A stretch of 64,000 bases of DNA from Comamonas testosteroni ATCC 11996 (GCF_000241525.1 NZ_AHIL01000020.1:62001-126000), one strand, 5' to 3'. Counted from the stretch's first letter, positions 8,935-17,853 are shown. The notes: a model not told the origin generated them from the letters alone. Made by a program: numbers and translations.

Positions 8935-9143
8935 GGAAGCCCGCTGATGCCAGCTTCTCATCGACCCTAGGGAAGATCACGAGGCAAACCACGGCGAAAG
9001 CGGGCTTATTCGGACCTGCTCGATTGCATACTGGCATGGCCAGCGTGCAGGGTGTGTGGCGTTCAAAACGATACGCAATTCCTAAGAATTCTTATCGTTG
9101 ATAGTGTGATCGTGAAATAACCATTGATTGACAGGAGAGATGA

Positions 9144-9881
9144 ATGGGTCAGAAAGTAGCGTACGTCACGGGGGGCATGGGCGGTATCGGTACCGCAATC
9201 TGCCAGCGTTTGCATAAGGATGGCTTCAAGGTGATCGCGGGCTGCGGCCCATCGCGCGACTACCGCAAGTGGCTGGACGAGCAGGCGCAATTGGGTTACA
9301 CGTTTTATGCCTCGGTCGGCAATGTGGGGGATTGGGAATCCACCGTCGAAGCCTTCAACCAGACCAAGGCAGAGCACGGCAACATCGATGTGCTGGTCAA
9401 CAACGCGGGTATCACCCGCGACCGCATGTTCGTCAAGATGACGCCCGACGACTGGAAGTCGGTTATCGAAACCAACCTCAACTCCATGTTCAACGTCACC
9501 AAGCAGGTGGTGGCAGACATGGTGGAAAAGGGCTGGGGCCGAATCATCAACATCAGCTCGGTCAACGGCGCCAAGGGCCAGGCCGGCCAGACCAACTACT
9601 CGGCTGCCAAGGCGGGTATGCATGGCTTCACCATGGCACTGGCTCAGGAACTGGCCGCCAAGGGCGTGACAGTGAATACAGTCAGCCCTGGTTACATCGG
9701 CACCGATATGGTCAAGGCCATTCGTCCTGATGTGCTCGAGAAGATTGTGTCGGGCGTGCCCGTCAAGCGTCTGGGTGAGCCTGCGGAGATCGCCTCCATC
9801 ATCTCCTGGCTGGCTTCCGAAGAGGGCAGCTACTCCACCGGCGCAGACTTTGCGGTCAACGGCGGCCTGCATATGCACTAA
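9144..9881 (+). CDS. phaB: Acetoacetyl-CoA reductase PhaB
   Basis: A 245-residue short-chain dehydrogenase that reduces acetoacetyl-CoA to (R)-3-hydroxybutyryl-CoA, normally with NADPH. The nucleotide-binding motif is TGGMGGIGTAIC near residues 9-20. The NNAG motif is present. The catalytic Ser is in INISSVNGAKGQAGQ and the Tyr/Lys are in TNYSAAKAG, all as in PhaB proteins. The ATG at 9144 is preceded by CAGGAGAG. The spacer from phaA is 260 bp and holds an AT-rich segment with the palindrome AAGAATTCTT, so a separate promoter is likely. A strong terminator follows. Confidence 0.96.
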   Translation: MGQKVAYVTGGMGGIGTAICQRLHKDGFKVIAGCGPSRDYRKWLDEQAQLGYTFYASVGNVGDWESTVEAFNQTKAEHGNIDVLVNNAGITRDRMFVKMTPDDWKSVIETNLNSMFNVTKQVVADMVEKGWGRIINISSVNGAKGQAGQTNYSAAKAGMHGFTMALAQELAAKGVTVNTVSPGYIGTDMVKAIRPDVLEKIVSGVPVKRLGEPAEIASIISWLASEEGSYSTGADFAVNGGLHMH

Positions 9882-9899
9882 GCCTTTTCAGGCATTCGG

Positions 9900-9925
9900 A
9901 AAAAAGGAGCTTCGGCTCCTTTTTT
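9900..9925 (+). terminator. Rho-independent terminator of phaB
   Basis: GGAGC-TTCG-GCTCC forms a 5-bp GC stem, extended by flanking A6/T6 and capped with a stable TTCG tetraloop. It is followed by TTTTTT, 19 bp after the phaB stop. Confidence 0.93.
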
Positions 9926-9986
9926 CATGTCGATGCTGCTTTTCTCTGCAAACCTGTGGGCAAAGAGCGGGATGATGCCCAAATGA

Positions 9987-10015
9987 CAAAACCCGCAGAG
10001 ATCATTCATGCGGGT
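9987..10015 (-). terminator. Terminator for the minus-strand tiny-gene transcript
   Basis: A perfect 7-bp stem (ACCCGCA / TGCGGGT) with an 11-nt loop is followed on the minus strand by TTTTG. It would end transcripts coming from the two tiny genes at 10163-10437. An imperfect hairpin at about 10123-10148 lies between. Confidence 0.6.
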
Positions 10016-10162
10016 CTTGAGTTTCTGTGCCACTTCGCAAAGCGGCTGGTCGAGCGCGGGGCAGTAAGGCTTGTAGGTTCTTTGGCCTATCAGTGCCAAC
10101 TGCCCGGGCACCTGGCTGCAACACACTGCGCTTTGGTCTGCACAGTGTTGCGCGGCGAGCGC

Positions 10163-10222
10163 TTAGCGCTTGCGATCGCGTTCGTCTTCGGGCCAGATGG
10201 ACATGATGTTCGTGGTTTGCAT
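10163..10222 (-). CDS. Tiny gene, 19 aa, WPEDERDRKR protein
   Basis: A 20-codon minus-strand frame encodes MQTTNIMSIWPEDERDRKR. It is preceded by an excellent ribosome site (AGGAGAG, 6 nt before the ATG). Its C-terminal half matches that of the neighbouring 39-residue gene, with the same MS-x2/3-WPxDERDRKR core, and the DNA before the two genes is also alike. Together this indicates a tandem duplication under selection rather than chance. The product would be a short, strongly charged peptide. I do not recognise the family and give no function. It lies downstream of the larger copy, 95 bp apart, in a transcript reading away from the ABC-F gene. Confidence 0.6.
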   Translation of the reverse strand: MQTTNIMSIWPEDERDRKR

Positions 10223-10317
10223 GGGAATCTCTCCTGTATGTCTGTTTAACGTCTGACGGATTCAGCTCGTTGACAGCTTTTTGGAAATTTTTTACCTGTT
10301 CTTTTATCCAGTGATAA

Positions 10318-10437
10318 TCAGGCTGCAAATGCGGGGACACGCTTGCGATCGCGTTCGTCCCAGGGCCAAGCCATCAGAGACATAGCTGCTGCGGCCTGTG
10401 CGGGCTGGGCTTTGGCGGTGTCGGTAACAGTGGTCAT
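10318..10437 (-). CDS. Tiny gene, 39 aa, WPWDERDRKR protein
   Basis: A 40-codon minus-strand frame has a strong ribosome site (AAAGGAGTG, 7 nt before the ATG). The N-terminal 18 residues are rich in Ala, Thr and Gln. A segment MSLMAWPWDERDRKR (residues 19-33) aligns with the neighbouring 19-aa product, and a short tail VPAFAA follows. The codons for DERDRKR are nearly identical in the two copies (GACGAACGCGATCGCAAGCG). The upstream DNA also aligns (CAGGCGTTGAACA here, CAGACGTTAAACA there), so the unit that was duplicated includes the leader. Function unknown; the conserved charged C-terminus suggests binding to a protein or nucleic acid, but that is a guess. Confidence 0.65.
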   Translation of the reverse strand: MTTVTDTAKAQPAQAAAAMSLMAWPWDERDRKRVPAFAA

Positions 10438-10619
10438 TGCAGTTCACTCCTTTGTTGCGTGTTCAACGCCTGGCCTGAACTGCAGGTTGACAAGAAGCTG
10501 AATCAACAGCGCAAGAAAATGCAACTCACGTTTACTGATGTTGTCAGCAGCTGCGGCAATTGTTCAAAATGAATAGCGCCCTGCCAATGCTGGGCAATGA
10601 CAGGGCTTGCTTTACGGCC

Positions 10620-12668
10620 TCAGCAGGTTTCGATGGACACGGCTTCGATCTGCTCCGAAAGCTCCAGCCAGCGCTCTTCCAGTTGATCGATTTCAGCATT
10701 GACGGCACTCAACTGCTTGCCGGCTTCCACGATATCGCCACCGGACAGACCGGGCGTGGCCAGCTTTTCTTCCAGCGCGCTACGCTGGGCATTGAGCTTG
10801 GGCAGCGTCTTGTCGATCTGCTCCAGCTCCTTCTTGAAAGGCTTGGTCTTTTCGGCCAGTTGCTGACGAGCTGCAGCGGCGAGGCGACGGGCCTCCTTGG
10901 GGTCGGCCACGCTGTCGCTAAATGCTTCCGCTTTAGGAACATCTGGCGCTTTTTGCGCAGAGGCTTCAGGCAGACTTGGCTTGATTTCTTCCAGAGTTTG
11001 CACCTTTGGCGTGCTCGCAGCCTGCTGTTCGGCATTGCGTGCTTCTTCACGCAGGCGCTTGGACTCTTCCAGCAGATAGCGCTGGTAATCGTCCAGGTCG
11101 CCATCGAAGGGGCCGACAACGCCGCGGCCCACCATCCAGAAGTCTTCACATACGGCGCGCAGCAGGTGGCGATCGTGGGAGACCAGCATGACGGTGCCGT
11201 CGAAGTCGTTGAGTGCCATGGCCAGCGCTTCGCGGGTGGCCAGGTCCAGGTGGTTGGTAGGTTCGTCCAACAGCAGCAGATTGGGGCGTTGCCAGACGAT
11301 CATGGCCAGCACCAGGCGGGCTTTTTCTCCGCCGCTCATGCTGCCCACAGACTGCTTGACCATGTCGCCGCTGAAGTTGAAAGTGCCCAGCCAGTTGCGC
11401 AAGTCCTGTTCGCGGCTGGCGGCAGGCGCGGCAGCGCCGAGTTCCTTGGCTAGCCGGATCATATGCTCCAGCGGGTTTTCGCCGGGGCGCAGCACGTCCA
11501 GTTCCTGCTGGGCAAAGTAGCCGATATTGAGGCCCTTGCCTTCGGTGACGGTACCGGCCAGTGCCTTCATTTCGCGGGCGATGGTCTTGACCAGGGTCGA
11601 CTTACCCTGGCCGTTGGCCCCCAGAATGCCGATGCGCTGGCCTGCCAGCACGGAGCGGTTGACGCCCCGCAAGATGGTGGTCTGCTTGCCGTCTTCGTCT
11701 TCATAGCCGAAGCTGGCATCGGTAATCGCCAGCATCGGGTTGGGCAGATTGGCGGGTTCCTTGAATTCGAAGGTGAACTCGGCTTCGGCCAGCACCGGTC
11801 CGATCTTTTCCATGCGCTCGAGCTGCTTGACCCGGCTTTGTGCCTGCTTGGCCTTGCTGGCCTTGGCCTTGAAGCGGTCAATGAACTTCTGCAGGTGAGC
11901 CATTTTCTCCTGCTGTTTGGCAAAGCTGGCCGCTTGCAGCTCCAACTGCTGGGCGCGCAGCTCTTCAAAGCGCGAGTAATTGCCGCCGTAGCGGTTGATC
12001 TGCCCGCCCTGGATCTGCAGTGTGACGTTGGTGATGGCGTCCAGAAATTCGCGGTCATGGCTGATGACAATCATCGTGCCGCTGTAGCGCTTGAGCCAGG
12101 CCTCCAGCCAGACCAGGGCATCCAGGTCCAAGTGGTTGGTGGGTTCGTCCAGCAGCAGCAGATCGCTGGGGGCCATCAGTGCGCGGGCCAGCTGCAGACG
12201 CATGCGCCAGCCGCCCGAGAAACTGTTGACGGGGTGATCGAGCTCGGAGACCTTGAAGCCCAGGCCCAGAATCAGGGCTTGTGCGCGCGATTCCGCATCA
12301 TGCGCACCTGCATCGGCCAGATCCACATAGGCCTGAGCGATCTCCATGCCATCGCCAGAGGCTTCGGCGGCTGCCAGCTGGGCGTTCAGCTCGGCCAGGC
12401 GCGTGTCGCCATCCAGTACGAACTGGGTGGCAGATTCGTCGGTTTCCGGCATGTGCTGGGCTACCTGTGCCATGCGCCACTGAGGAGGGATGAAAAAATC
12501 ACCGCCGTCTTCGCTGATGCTGCCGTTGAGCAGGGCGAACAGGCTGGACTTGCCAGCGCCGTTGCGGCCGACAAGGCCGACGGACTCTCCCGGATTGATG
12601 GTGGTGCTGACTTGGTCGAGCAGGACTTTGGTGCCGCGGCGCAGCGTGATGTTCTTGAGACTGATCAT
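10620..12668 (-). CDS. ABC-F family ATP-binding protein (YheS/Uup type)
   Basis: A 682-residue protein with two ATP-binding cassettes and no membrane segments. The first cassette has Walker A GRNGAGKS near residues 35-42, signature FSGGWRMR and LLLLDEPTNHLD. The second has GANGQGKST, MSGGEKARL and LLLLDEPTNHLD. A charged linker with the FIDRFKAKASKAKQAQSR segment joins them, and the final 150 or so residues are a Lys/Glu-rich coiled coil. ABC-F proteins act on the ribosome, adjusting translation of difficult sequences or giving resistance to ribosome-targeting antibiotics. The combination of linker and C-terminal coil fits the housekeeping YheS/Uup subgroups better than a resistance factor. 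It is probably a single-gene unit. Confidence 0.92.
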   Translation of the reverse strand: MISLKNITLRRGTKVLLDQVSTTINPGESVGLVGRNGAGKSSLFALLNGSISEDGGDFFIPPQWRMAQVAQHMPETDESATQFVLDGDTRLAELNAQLAAAEASGDGMEIAQAYVDLADAGAHDAESRAQALILGLGFKVSELDHPVNSFSGGWRMRLQLARALMAPSDLLLLDEPTNHLDLDALVWLEAWLKRYSGTMIVISHDREFLDAITNVTLQIQGGQINRYGGNYSRFEELRAQQLELQAASFAKQQEKMAHLQKFIDRFKAKASKAKQAQSRVKQLERMEKIGPVLAEAEFTFEFKEPANLPNPMLAITDASFGYEDEDGKQTTILRGVNRSVLAGQRIGILGANGQGKSTLVKTIAREMKALAGTVTEGKGLNIGYFAQQELDVLRPGENPLEHMIRLAKELGAAAPAASREQDLRNWLGTFNFSGDMVKQSVGSMSGGEKARLVLAMIVWQRPNLLLLDEPTNHLDLATREALAMALNDFDGTVMLVSHDRHLLRAVCEDFWMVGRGVVGPFDGDLDDYQRYLLEESKRLREEARNAEQQAASTPKVQTLEEIKPSLPEASAQKAPDVPKAEAFSDSVADPKEARRLAAAARQQLAEKTKPFKKELEQIDKTLPKLNAQRSALEEKLATPGLSGGDIVEAGKQLSAVNAEIDQLEERWLELSEQIEAVSIETC

Positions 12669-12767
12669 GACTGGGGCCGATTATCCGCGAATGCCCGCAG
12701 ACCCAGGAGCTTGCGGGATTGAGCAGGCGGCAGCGGCGCACCGGTCATTGCGGCTCTGCCGGAGTCC

Positions 12768-13781
12768 TCACACCGCTTGGAGGCCTATGCGCTTCATCAT
12801 GGTTTCGGTGAACTTCAGCTCGTACTCGAACGCCTGGGTGTAGGCAGCGGAGTCCAGAATCTGCACCTTGCCGCCATCCATCTCCAGCATCTGGCGCACC
12901 TTGGGCTGGCTCAGCACCGCATCCATGGCATTGCGCAGCCTGGTGGTGACGGCTTCCGGAGTGTTTCTGGGCACGGACAGGCCCCCCCAGGAACTCAGAT
13001 GCACGTTCTTCACGCCGGTTTCCTCCAGCGTCGGGACCTGGGGCAGCTTGTCATTGCGTTGCTCGCCGGCGACTGCCAGCGGGATCAGCCTGCCGGCCTG
13101 CACATGGGGGTAGGCGACGGAAAAGATAGGAGCTGCAAACACCACCTGCTGGCCCAGCACTGCGTTGACCAGATCGGACGCCCCCTTGTATGGCACGTGC
13201 GTGGCCTGGATCTGCAGCGCCGAGAGCAGCAACTCCACCCCCAGGTGCGACGGTGTGCCCACACCGCCGGAGGCGTAGTCGATATCGCGGGATTTGCTGG
13301 CGGCGATCAGGTCGGCCAGACTGCGCAGCCCGGAGCCGGGATGAACCACGAGCAGAATGTCCGAGCGGGACATGCCCATCACATGCCGGAAATCCTTGAA
13401 CACCTCAAAGCCCGGGTTTTTGTACATGCGCATGGCGGCTGCCATGGGCGAGCCTGAATACAGCAGGGTGTAGCCATCAGCGGCAGCGCGGGCGACCTGG
13501 CGCGCACCGATGTTGCCGCCTGCGCCGGGCCGGTTTTCGATCACCACAGGCTGGCCCAGCTGCTGGCTCAACGCATCGGAGACGATGCGCGCGGCATTGT
13601 CCGGACCGGTACCCGCCATATAGGGCACCACCCATTTGATGGGGCGGCTGGGCCAGCTCTGGGCCTGGGCGGGCAGTCCTACAGCACTCAGGCCTGCGGC
13701 GCCCAGACTGGCGCCAGCCATGCGAAGCCACTGGCGACGCTCGCTGTTGCTGACAGAGGGGTTCAAGGATTGCTTGCTCAT
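12768..13781 (-). CDS. Bug/TctC-family extracytoplasmic solute receptor
   Basis: A 337-residue periplasmic binding protein of the Bug family. The signal sequence has a twin-arginine-like start (SERRQWLRMAG) and a likely cut after PAQA near residue 41. The mature protein begins with the family's WPSRPIKWVVPYMAGTGPD. It also has the two ligand-loop segments GAGGNIGARQVARAAADGYT and ASGGVGTPSHLGVELL, followed by HVPYKGASDLVNAVLG. Bug proteins bind carboxylates or amino acids, some serving tripartite tricarboxylate transporters; no TctA/TctB genes are nearby. It is last in a probable operon behind acyl-CoA dehydrogenase (38-bp gap) and acyl-CoA ligase genes, which suggests that the bound ligand is an organic acid activated to a CoA ester. 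Confidence 0.9.
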   Translation of the reverse strand: MSKQSLNPSVSNSERRQWLRMAGASLGAAGLSAVGLPAQAQSWPSRPIKWVVPYMAGTGPDNAARIVSDALSQQLGQPVVIENRPGAGGNIGARQVARAAADGYTLLYSGSPMAAAMRMYKNPGFEVFKDFRHVMGMSRSDILLVVHPGSGLRSLADLIAASKSRDIDYASGGVGTPSHLGVELLLSALQIQATHVPYKGASDLVNAVLGQQVVFAAPIFSVAYPHVQAGRLIPLAVAGEQRNDKLPQVPTLEETGVKNVHLSSWGGLSVPRNTPEAVTTRLRNAMDAVLSQPKVRQMLEMDGGKVQILDSAAYTQAFEYELKFTETMMKRIGLQAV

Positions 13782-13819
13782 TTTGTCTCCTGGTTTTATA
13801 GCTGCCTGGTTATGTCCCG

Positions 13820-15040
13820 TCAGGGCATGAGCAGTTCCTTGGCAATGGTGTTGCGCTGGATCTCGCTGGTGCCGGTGAGCACACGGTACATGCGCAGCAT
13901 GCGGAACAGAAACTCGACGCGGCGGCCCTGGACAACGCCTTCACCGCCGTGGATCTGCACAGCACGATCGGCGATGGCAAAGGCTTTTTCCGAGCAAAAC
14001 AGCTTGCTCATCGATGCCTGGGCGCGTGCATCAATGCCTGCATCCAGCGCGCGGGCGGTCTGGATCATCAGCGCGCGGGCGGCCGTCCAGTCCGTGGCCA
14101 TATCGGCCAGCATGTGCTGTATGGACTGGAACTGGGCAATGCTGCGGCCAAACTGCTGACGGCTCAGCGCATAGTCGCGCGCATCGCGCAGCGCGCACTG
14201 TGCCAGACCCAGCATGGCGGGGCAGTGCAGCAGTCGGTTGACGGTAATGCGCCCCAGCGCAAGGCTCAGGCCGCGGCCTGGTTCGCCAATCAGCTGCGCC
14301 ACGGGCAGGCGTACGACGTTCAGATGAATATCGCCGGTGTGCGACTGCCCGGCCATGGTCTTGTAGCCGCTGACCACTTCCACGCCGGGTGCGGCCAGGT
14401 CTACGAAGAAGGCGCTGATCTCCCGTTCGGCGCTGCCCTCGGGGGCGGTGGAAGCCATGAGCACGGCAAAGTCGGCAAACGGCGATCCAGAGATAAAGCG
14501 CTTGCTGCCGGTCAGCACATAGTGCTCGCCGTCGCGCACGGCCCTGGTTTGCACAGCGCCTGCATCGGATCCCGCTTGGGATTCGGTCAGTGCAAAGCAG
14601 ATGGATTTTTCGGCGCGCGCCACGGGCACGATGAATTGCTCCATCTGAAAAGGAGTGGCCTTGCGCACCAGAGAGCCGATACGCGGCGGGCCGCTGAGCT
14701 CGCCCAGCACATGCGGGGCGAACGGCGAGCCGCTGGCATAGATGGCTTCCTTGATCAGCACCTGGTCCAGCACCGAGAGCTCTTCCCCGCCCATGGCGCG
14801 GGGCAGCGTCATGCCGTAGAAGCCCAGCTCGCGCGAACGCTTCCAGACCTGTCGCAGCAACTCCTTGCTGGCGCTGTTGTCATGGCTGATGCCGTGCTTT
14901 TGGGCCAGCTCTGCCAGCTCACCCTGCAGGAAATTCTGCAAGGCTGCAATCAGCTCGGCCGCGCGCGGCGAGCCCTCAAATGGCATGGCAAGCAAGGCTG
15001 AGCTCGGGGATGCGGTTTGCATGGTGTCTTTGGCATTCAT
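13820..15040 (-). CDS. Acyl-CoA dehydrogenase
   Basis: A 406-residue flavoprotein of the acyl-CoA dehydrogenase family, which introduces a 2,3-double bond into an acyl-CoA and passes electrons to electron-transfer flavoprotein. Seen are the FAD-binding segment ALTESQAGSDAGAVQT, the second family signature region ending RMYRVLTGTSEIQRN, and the QIHGGEGVVQ segment. Length is usual. The gene begins 1 bp after the stop of the CoA-ligase gene, so the two are translationally linked. With the ligase and the solute receptor it forms an uptake-activation-oxidation unit for an unidentified carboxylic acid. Confidence 0.9.
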   Translation of the reverse strand: MNAKDTMQTASPSSALLAMPFEGSPRAAELIAALQNFLQGELAELAQKHGISHDNSASKELLRQVWKRSRELGFYGMTLPRAMGGEELSVLDQVLIKEAIYASGSPFAPHVLGELSGPPRIGSLVRKATPFQMEQFIVPVARAEKSICFALTESQAGSDAGAVQTRAVRDGEHYVLTGSKRFISGSPFADFAVLMASTAPEGSAEREISAFFVDLAAPGVEVVSGYKTMAGQSHTGDIHLNVVRLPVAQLIGEPGRGLSLALGRITVNRLLHCPAMLGLAQCALRDARDYALSRQQFGRSIAQFQSIQHMLADMATDWTAARALMIQTARALDAGIDARAQASMSKLFCSEKAFAIADRAVQIHGGEGVVQGRRVEFLFRMLRMYRVLTGTSEIQRNTIAKELLMP

Positions 15041-15041
15041 C

Positions 15042-16670
15042 TCAGTTCACCTTTCGGCTGTGATTGGCCCAGTAGGGCGCTTGCACGGTCTTGCGCATGA
15101 CCTTGCCATTCGGGTTCTTGGGCAACTGCTGCACAAACTCGATATGGCGCGGGCGCTTGAAACCACCCAGACGCTCGGCGCAGAAGCGGTCGATGGCCTC
15201 GTTGATGCTCGCGTCACCGGGTGTCTGCCCCTGCTTGAGCACGATGTGGGCAGCCACGGCTTCGCCCCATTTGTCGTCGGGTATGGCAAACACACAGGCG
15301 TCTTGCACCGCCGCATGCTCATGGAGCACGGCCTCCACTTCGGACGGATAGACGTTGAAGCCGCCTGAAATCACCATGTCTTTCTTGCGGTCCACGATGG
15401 AGACAAAGCCTTGCTCGTCCACACGCGCCAGGTCGCCGGTGTGATAGCGGCCGTGCTTGAGCACCTCGGCCGTCAGCTCGGGGGCCCGCCAGTAACCGGC
15501 AAACACGTCGGCGCCGCTGACCACGATCTCGCCCACCTCACCCAGAGGTAGGGGCCGGCCTTCATCATCCACCACTTCCACGCAGGACTCGAGAAAAGGC
15601 CGCCCGCAGGAGGACAGCAGCTCGGGCCTGGCAGCGCGGGCATAAAGATGGTCCTGCACGGTGAGCGCGCAGACGCCCGAAGTGGTTTCGCCCGCGCCGT
15701 AGCCCTGGCTGAGCACGGGGCCGAACACATCCATGGCCTGCAGAATGCGGGCCGGTGCCATGGGGGCGGCACCATAGCCCAGGCGCAACAGATCTGGCAG
15801 TGGGCGGTAGCGGCCAGCGGTTTCTGCCAGCAGCATATTGATCATGGTCGGCACCATGAAGGTGTGGGTCACGCGCAGGCGGCGCATGTCCTGCAGAAAG
15901 CGTGCAGGCTCGAAGCCGCTGAACAGATGGATGGTGGCGCCTGTGCACAGGGCTGGCATGAGCTGCATGCCCGAGGCATGAGTGACAGGACCAACCAGAC
16001 CCAGCGTATGGCCAGGCTGCATCCCTTCGCCGCGCATCAGGAACTTGCGCAACTGGGCCAGGCGGTTGCCGAAGGTCTGCATGGCGGCCTTGAGCGTGCC
16101 CGAAGAGCCAGAGGTGTAATGCAGCACGGCCACTTCGTGCTCATGCACGGATACTGCCGAGAATTGGTCTGAAGCCTTTTCCAGTAATCGCTCGTAGCTA
16201 TTGTTTTCATTGTCGCCGAGCAGCATCAACCGAACCTGCGGGTTGCGTAGCTGTGCGCGAAAGCTCTCGGCACGTTCCGCCGTGGTGACGATGAGGGCTG
16301 CATCGCTGTTGTCGGCTATCTCGATCACCTCACGGGGCGACAGGCGGGCGTTGAACGGTGCCTTGACCAGACCGGCCTTGTAGCAGGCCAGCTCGATTTC
16401 GACGATTTCGGTGCAGTTGGGCAGGTAGATGCCCACGCGGTCGCCACGCTGCAGACCCTGAGCCAGCAAGGCATTGGCAAGGCGGTTGCTGCGCTGCTCC
16501 AGCGCGGCATAGCTGAGACTTTTGCTGGCGCTGGTTACCGCAAGGTGGTCGGCGTACAGATGGCAGCAGCGCGCAACGAGTGCACCGACATTGGATATGG
16601 GGGCGCCCGGCATAGGGGCGCCCGGCATAGGGGCGCCGGGCATATTAGCCGCTGGCAAAGCAGTGGTCAT
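15042..16670 (-). CDS. AMP-dependent acyl-CoA synthetase
   Basis: A 542-residue adenylate-forming enzyme that activates a carboxylic acid with ATP and CoA. Motifs are the P-loop-like VLHYTSGSSGTLKAAM, YGAGETTSG, the YHTGDLARVDEQG segment, and the C-terminal PKNPNGKVMRKTV with the catalytic Lys. ATG 16670 has AAGGA upstream and is preferred to a GTG at 16700. The N-terminus carries three tandem MPGAP units (15-bp DNA repeat, 16600-16644) that are not part of the family. A second oddity is NNSYERLLEKASDQFS, encoded at about 16158-16205, which looks like an interspersed repeat read through in frame. The gene leads the dehydrogenase and Bug-receptor genes and follows a LysR gene on the same strand. 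Confidence 0.9.
   Translation of the reverse strand: MTTALPAANMPGAPMPGAPMPGAPISNVGALVARCCHLYADHLAVTSASKSLSYAALEQRSNRLANALLAQGLQRGDRVGIYLPNCTEIVEIELACYKAGLVKAPFNARLSPREVIEIADNSDAALIVTTAERAESFRAQLRNPQVRLMLLGDNENNSYERLLEKASDQFSAVSVHEHEVAVLHYTSGSSGTLKAAMQTFGNRLAQLRKFLMRGEGMQPGHTLGLVGPVTHASGMQLMPALCTGATIHLFSGFEPARFLQDMRRLRVTHTFMVPTMINMLLAETAGRYRPLPDLLRLGYGAAPMAPARILQAMDVFGPVLSQGYGAGETTSGVCALTVQDHLYARAARPELLSSCGRPFLESCVEVVDDEGRPLPLGEVGEIVVSGADVFAGYWRAPELTAEVLKHGRYHTGDLARVDEQGFVSIVDRKKDMVISGGFNVYPSEVEAVLHEHAAVQDACVFAIPDDKWGEAVAAHIVLKQGQTPGDASINEAIDRFCAERLGGFKRPRHIEFVQQLPKNPNGKVMRKTVQAPYWANHSRKVN
16600..16644. repeat. Three tandem 15-bp units in the CoA-ligase N-terminus
   Basis: Three direct copies of GGGGCGCCCGGCATA, the third with one mismatch, encode MPGAP three times near the start of the acyl-CoA ligase. 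The unit length is a multiple of three, so copy-number change would not break the frame. Confidence 0.9.
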
Positions 16671-16872
16671 GGGCAAATCCTTGTTGAAGCTGCGCCGCAC
16701 CGATGTGCGGCATCTGCTTGGACTGTCCCAAAACGAAGGAGATCAAGGAAATACCGTTTGCTTATTCGTGTCCATCAATATTTTTGATGACATGAAAAAT
16801 CAACGACTTGTGCCATCACATGCCTAGTTGCAGGGTGCTGCGCTGAGGGTTTGTCCCGTGTTTGGCTGTGCC

Positions 16873-17853
16873 TTATGCAGCAGCGTAGTCCCAGCGGGCT
16901 GGCCAGCGGCCCTCGCCGATCATGGCCTGTACCTGCATCAGAAGGGCGTCCTGAACCACCTGTACCGCGGCATCATGGGTGCGGCCGGGCTGGCGCGCCA
17001 GGTAGTAGCGTCGTTGCAGATCGGGGTTGCAGACTCTGGCCACGATCCAGGCGCTGCCGGCGTGCTGGGGCTGCGGGTTCTCGGCCACCGAGCAGGCGGG
17101 GCTGAAGGTAAAGCCCCCGCCGCATTGATAGAGCGAGCGAATGACACGGGCCGAGTCATGTTCGTGCACGATGTTCAGACCGAGCTGCAGATCGCTGGCG
17201 GCTTGCTCCACTGTCTGGCGTATGGAAAAGCGCCGTGACTGCAGCACCAGTGGCTGTGCTGCGGCATGGGTAAAGTCCAGGCAGGGAGTGTTTTCCGCCG
17301 TGCTGTGTCTATAGAGCAGGGGCGCGACCTTGCCCTGTTCGTCATGGCCGCAGAAATAGATGGGCTCGGTGGCCATAGGCTGCACCTGCAGGCCTTGCAG
17401 AGTGGCTGTGTCGACCAGAACGCCCAGATCGGCGCGACGCTCCAGCATGGCTTTTTGCACCATCAGGCTGGAGTCATCGAGCACAAACACCCTTATGCGC
17501 GGGTGACTCTGGCGCAAGCCGGCAATCACCGGCCCCATGAGCAGGCCGGTCAGCAGGAACGGCATGGCAATGCTGACCGAGCCTTCGGGCCCCATGGGCA
17601 GGCGTTGCAGGCGTTCGCACATGGCGTCGGCATCGGAGAGCAGGCGGCGGGCATCCTCATACAGCCGGGTACCTGCGGGCGTGGCCGTGACTCCCGCATG
17701 GGTACGCTCCAGCAGCTGGACGCCGAGCTCTGACTCCAGCTTCTTGATCTGCGCCGTCAGTGCCGGCTGGGCCACATAGAGCGAATGGGCGGCCCGCGAG
17801 ATCGAGCCGGCCTCCAGCACGGTGATGAAGTAGCGAAGCGCACGCAGATCCAT
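16873..17853 (-). CDS. LysR-family transcriptional regulator
   Basis: A 326-residue LysR protein. The winged helix-turn-helix is at residues 1-60 (MDLRALRYFITVLEAGSISR, then SLYVAQPALTAQIKKLES). The ligand-binding domain follows, with the usual ADLGVLV-type segment. The ATG at 17853 gives the standard LysR start; a longer reading into upstream DNA adds about 113 unrelated residues. It lies on the same strand and 202 bp upstream of the CoA-ligase gene, and divergent from the ferritin-like gene across 163 bp. It could therefore control either side; the operon of CoA-ligase, dehydrogenase and Bug receptor is the more natural target. Confidence 0.9.
   Translation of the reverse strand: MDLRALRYFITVLEAGSISRAAHSLYVAQPALTAQIKKLESELGVQLLERTHAGVTATPAGTRLYEDARRLLSDADAMCERLQRLPMGPEGSVSIAMPFLLTGLLMGPVIAGLRQSHPRIRVFVLDDSSLMVQKAMLERRADLGVLVDTATLQGLQVQPMATEPIYFCGHDEQGKVAPLLYRHSTAENTPCLDFTHAAAQPLVLQSRRFSIRQTVEQAASDLQLGLNIVHEHDSARVIRSLYQCGGGFTFSPACSVAENPQPQHAGSAWIVARVCNPDLQRRYYLARQPGRTHDAAVQVVQDALLMQVQAMIGEGRWPARWDYAAA

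Noticed and set aside
9878-10126. An 82-codon minus-strand frame between phaB and the tiny genes
   Set aside because: It runs through two terminator hairpins, including the phaB terminator, read as KKGAEAPFF. It has a CGFCHLG stretch but no ribosome site, so it is most likely chance.
10560-11453. A 297-codon plus-strand frame antisense to the ABC-F gene
   Set aside because: Antisense shadow of the C-terminal cassette and coil region. No independent support.
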